Notes under the pieces: model-generated | The model's input: the letters and a program-made list of their open reading frames with translations, nothing else | What the model was told of the DNA's origin: nothing | Database searches by the model: none | In this document: piece by piece, positions 22,134-23,217 of the stretch | Numbering within the stretch: position 1 is the stretch's first letter | Layout: every line of letters starts with the position of its first letter | Position numbers and translations under genes: made by a program | Assembly: GCA_032433595.1 (NCBI GenBank) | Contig: JASWJB010000484.1 | Coordinates: 1 to 23,217 of the forward strand | DNA: 23,217 bases | Direction: 5' to 3' | Source: Conoideocrella luteorostrata | Lineage: Eukaryota; Ascomycota; Sordariomycetes; Hypocreales; Clavicipitaceae

Positions 22134-23217
22134 CTTGACGGCCTTGGGTGAGTCGGCTACTCTGCAATTGTCGGTGTCGGCGGTCGGGTGCTACTTGTGG
22201 AGGAAGGGGGAGGTTGCTTAAGATCGCATGACCTCGGAGAGGATTAAGCGCGCAAAAGTCTCTTCGGGGGTGGGTGAGGCACCGGCAGAATAGTCAGTCA
22301 GCAGCTGTGGACTGGTGTGGTGATGGCAATGGGAAGAAACTGCACGATCCGCCCGGGCTGGGTCTTGAGGTCTCTAGCAGGTGGAAACCGTCTGGTCTGG
22401 TGCGAAACGGGAGAGGGCCAGCTTGCAGAGGCCAGCAAAGGAGAGGCCGTGTGGTCGGCAGAAAAGCAACAACTTGCTGCACCACACCACCGCCCGGCTG
22501 ACTTGTGCTGCCGGCGCCCCACCTTTTCGCTTAATTCCGTAATTTTTTGTGGTGGACGGCGTTAGGGCTCCATGCGGCCGTCGACGGGGCGTGTTAGCGA
22601 AGCCCATTGATGCGCAGCGCAGTTCACTAACAGCAGGCCCGTCATGGTCACCCACAATGTCGAAACCAGCTCGAGCCTAGCTAGTTGGTTGGCTGGTGGA
22701 CTCCATCGCACCCCCGTAGCTATCCTGCGGTCAACCGACAACTCTCTGTCGGGGGAGCTTCCTTCTGCCGGTTGCAGCAAAACACCGACAAGACCCTTCA
22801 CCCGCCCCGAGTCCTCCCCAAAACGACTGTTCCGCTGCTGGCTTGTCTTGCAATTGTGCATGGCAGATTGCCTTCGTGGTAGCTTTCTAATTATAGCCTT
22901 GGAAGTACCGGCTCGCTAGCTTCTTCAAAAGCCCCTTTTGCTGGTGGCAATTTGTATGTCTGCCTCGTTTGGTCACCATGTTGCTCTCAATGCATTCCAT
23001 TCAGCTTCGTGCCCATGCGTCAGAGATCTGATAGCTTTGTGCTCGTCGCTCCACATCGTAGAGTTTTCAGGAAAGAGTGCTGTTCTGTAACGCAAGATAC
23101 TTTTGTGTCCCCTTTATGTGTGGTACCGTCGTGCTCCTCTCACGCCAACACAATCGGAATAAGAATATGACTAGCTATATCAAGCTACTTGTATGACCTT
23201 TTTTTTTTTTTTTTCGT
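22134..23217. other. Upstream region of STM1 and window end, no gene seen
   Basis: The 5' leader and promoter of the STM1-type gene should lie at about 22134-22500 on the minus strand. It is moderately GC-rich, with CCACC/CCCCC patches. The remaining open frames on both strands are short and overlap each other without any recognisable family. The window closes with a run of 16 T at 23199-23214. Confidence 0.5.

Overview
The window looks like chromosomal DNA of a filamentous ascomycete, most likely a sordariomycete and possibly hypocrealean. Genes are split by short GT-AG introns (60-131 nt, with one of 352 nt) that carry CTAAC or CTGAC branch sites. The encoded families are fungal, and pyrimidine-rich leaders precede the genes. 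The order-level guess is inference. No transposon, CRISPR array, tRNA or rRNA gene was found.

Layout. (1) 1-1062, minus strand, running off the left edge: a decayed 3-isopropylmalate dehydrogenase (LEU2-type) gene. Three introns are still recognisable, but there are two frame breaks, two in-frame stops and a lost catalytic lysine. (2) 1063-6625: intergenic DNA with microsatellites, a 9-bp minisatellite, copies of a TACGGAGTA motif, and the CT-rich, uORF-bearing leader of the next gene. (3) 6626-8612, plus: a three-exon gene for a 616-residue Rua1_C (DUF4451-type) zinc-binding regulator. (4) 8613-16342: 7.7 kb with no convincing protein gene, ending in the pyrimidine-rich leader of the next gene. 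(5) 16343-18814, plus: a three-exon gene for a 755-residue, mostly disordered protein with a C-terminal C4HC3 PHD finger. (6) 18815-20445: convergent intergenic spacer with homopolymer tracts and one orphan coding-like 49-codon ORF. (7) 20446-22133, minus: a six-exon gene for a 319-residue Stm1/SERBP1-type ribosome- and mRNA-binding protein. (8) 22134-23217: its upstream region, with no gene seen.

The intact genes act in general regulation (transcription, chromatin reading, translation) and do not form an obvious pathway or cluster. Exon-intron models were built by hand from frame continuity, splice consensus and family conservation. They agree in reading phase, but no transcript evidence is available. 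The most unusual items are the relict LEU2 paralogue, the strong local enrichment of TACGGAGTA, and the frame-preserving internal exons of the STM1 gene. No new multi-gene system could be supported. [Form note: the answer gave no feature confidence values; the uniform 0.5 is a placeholder required by the schema.]
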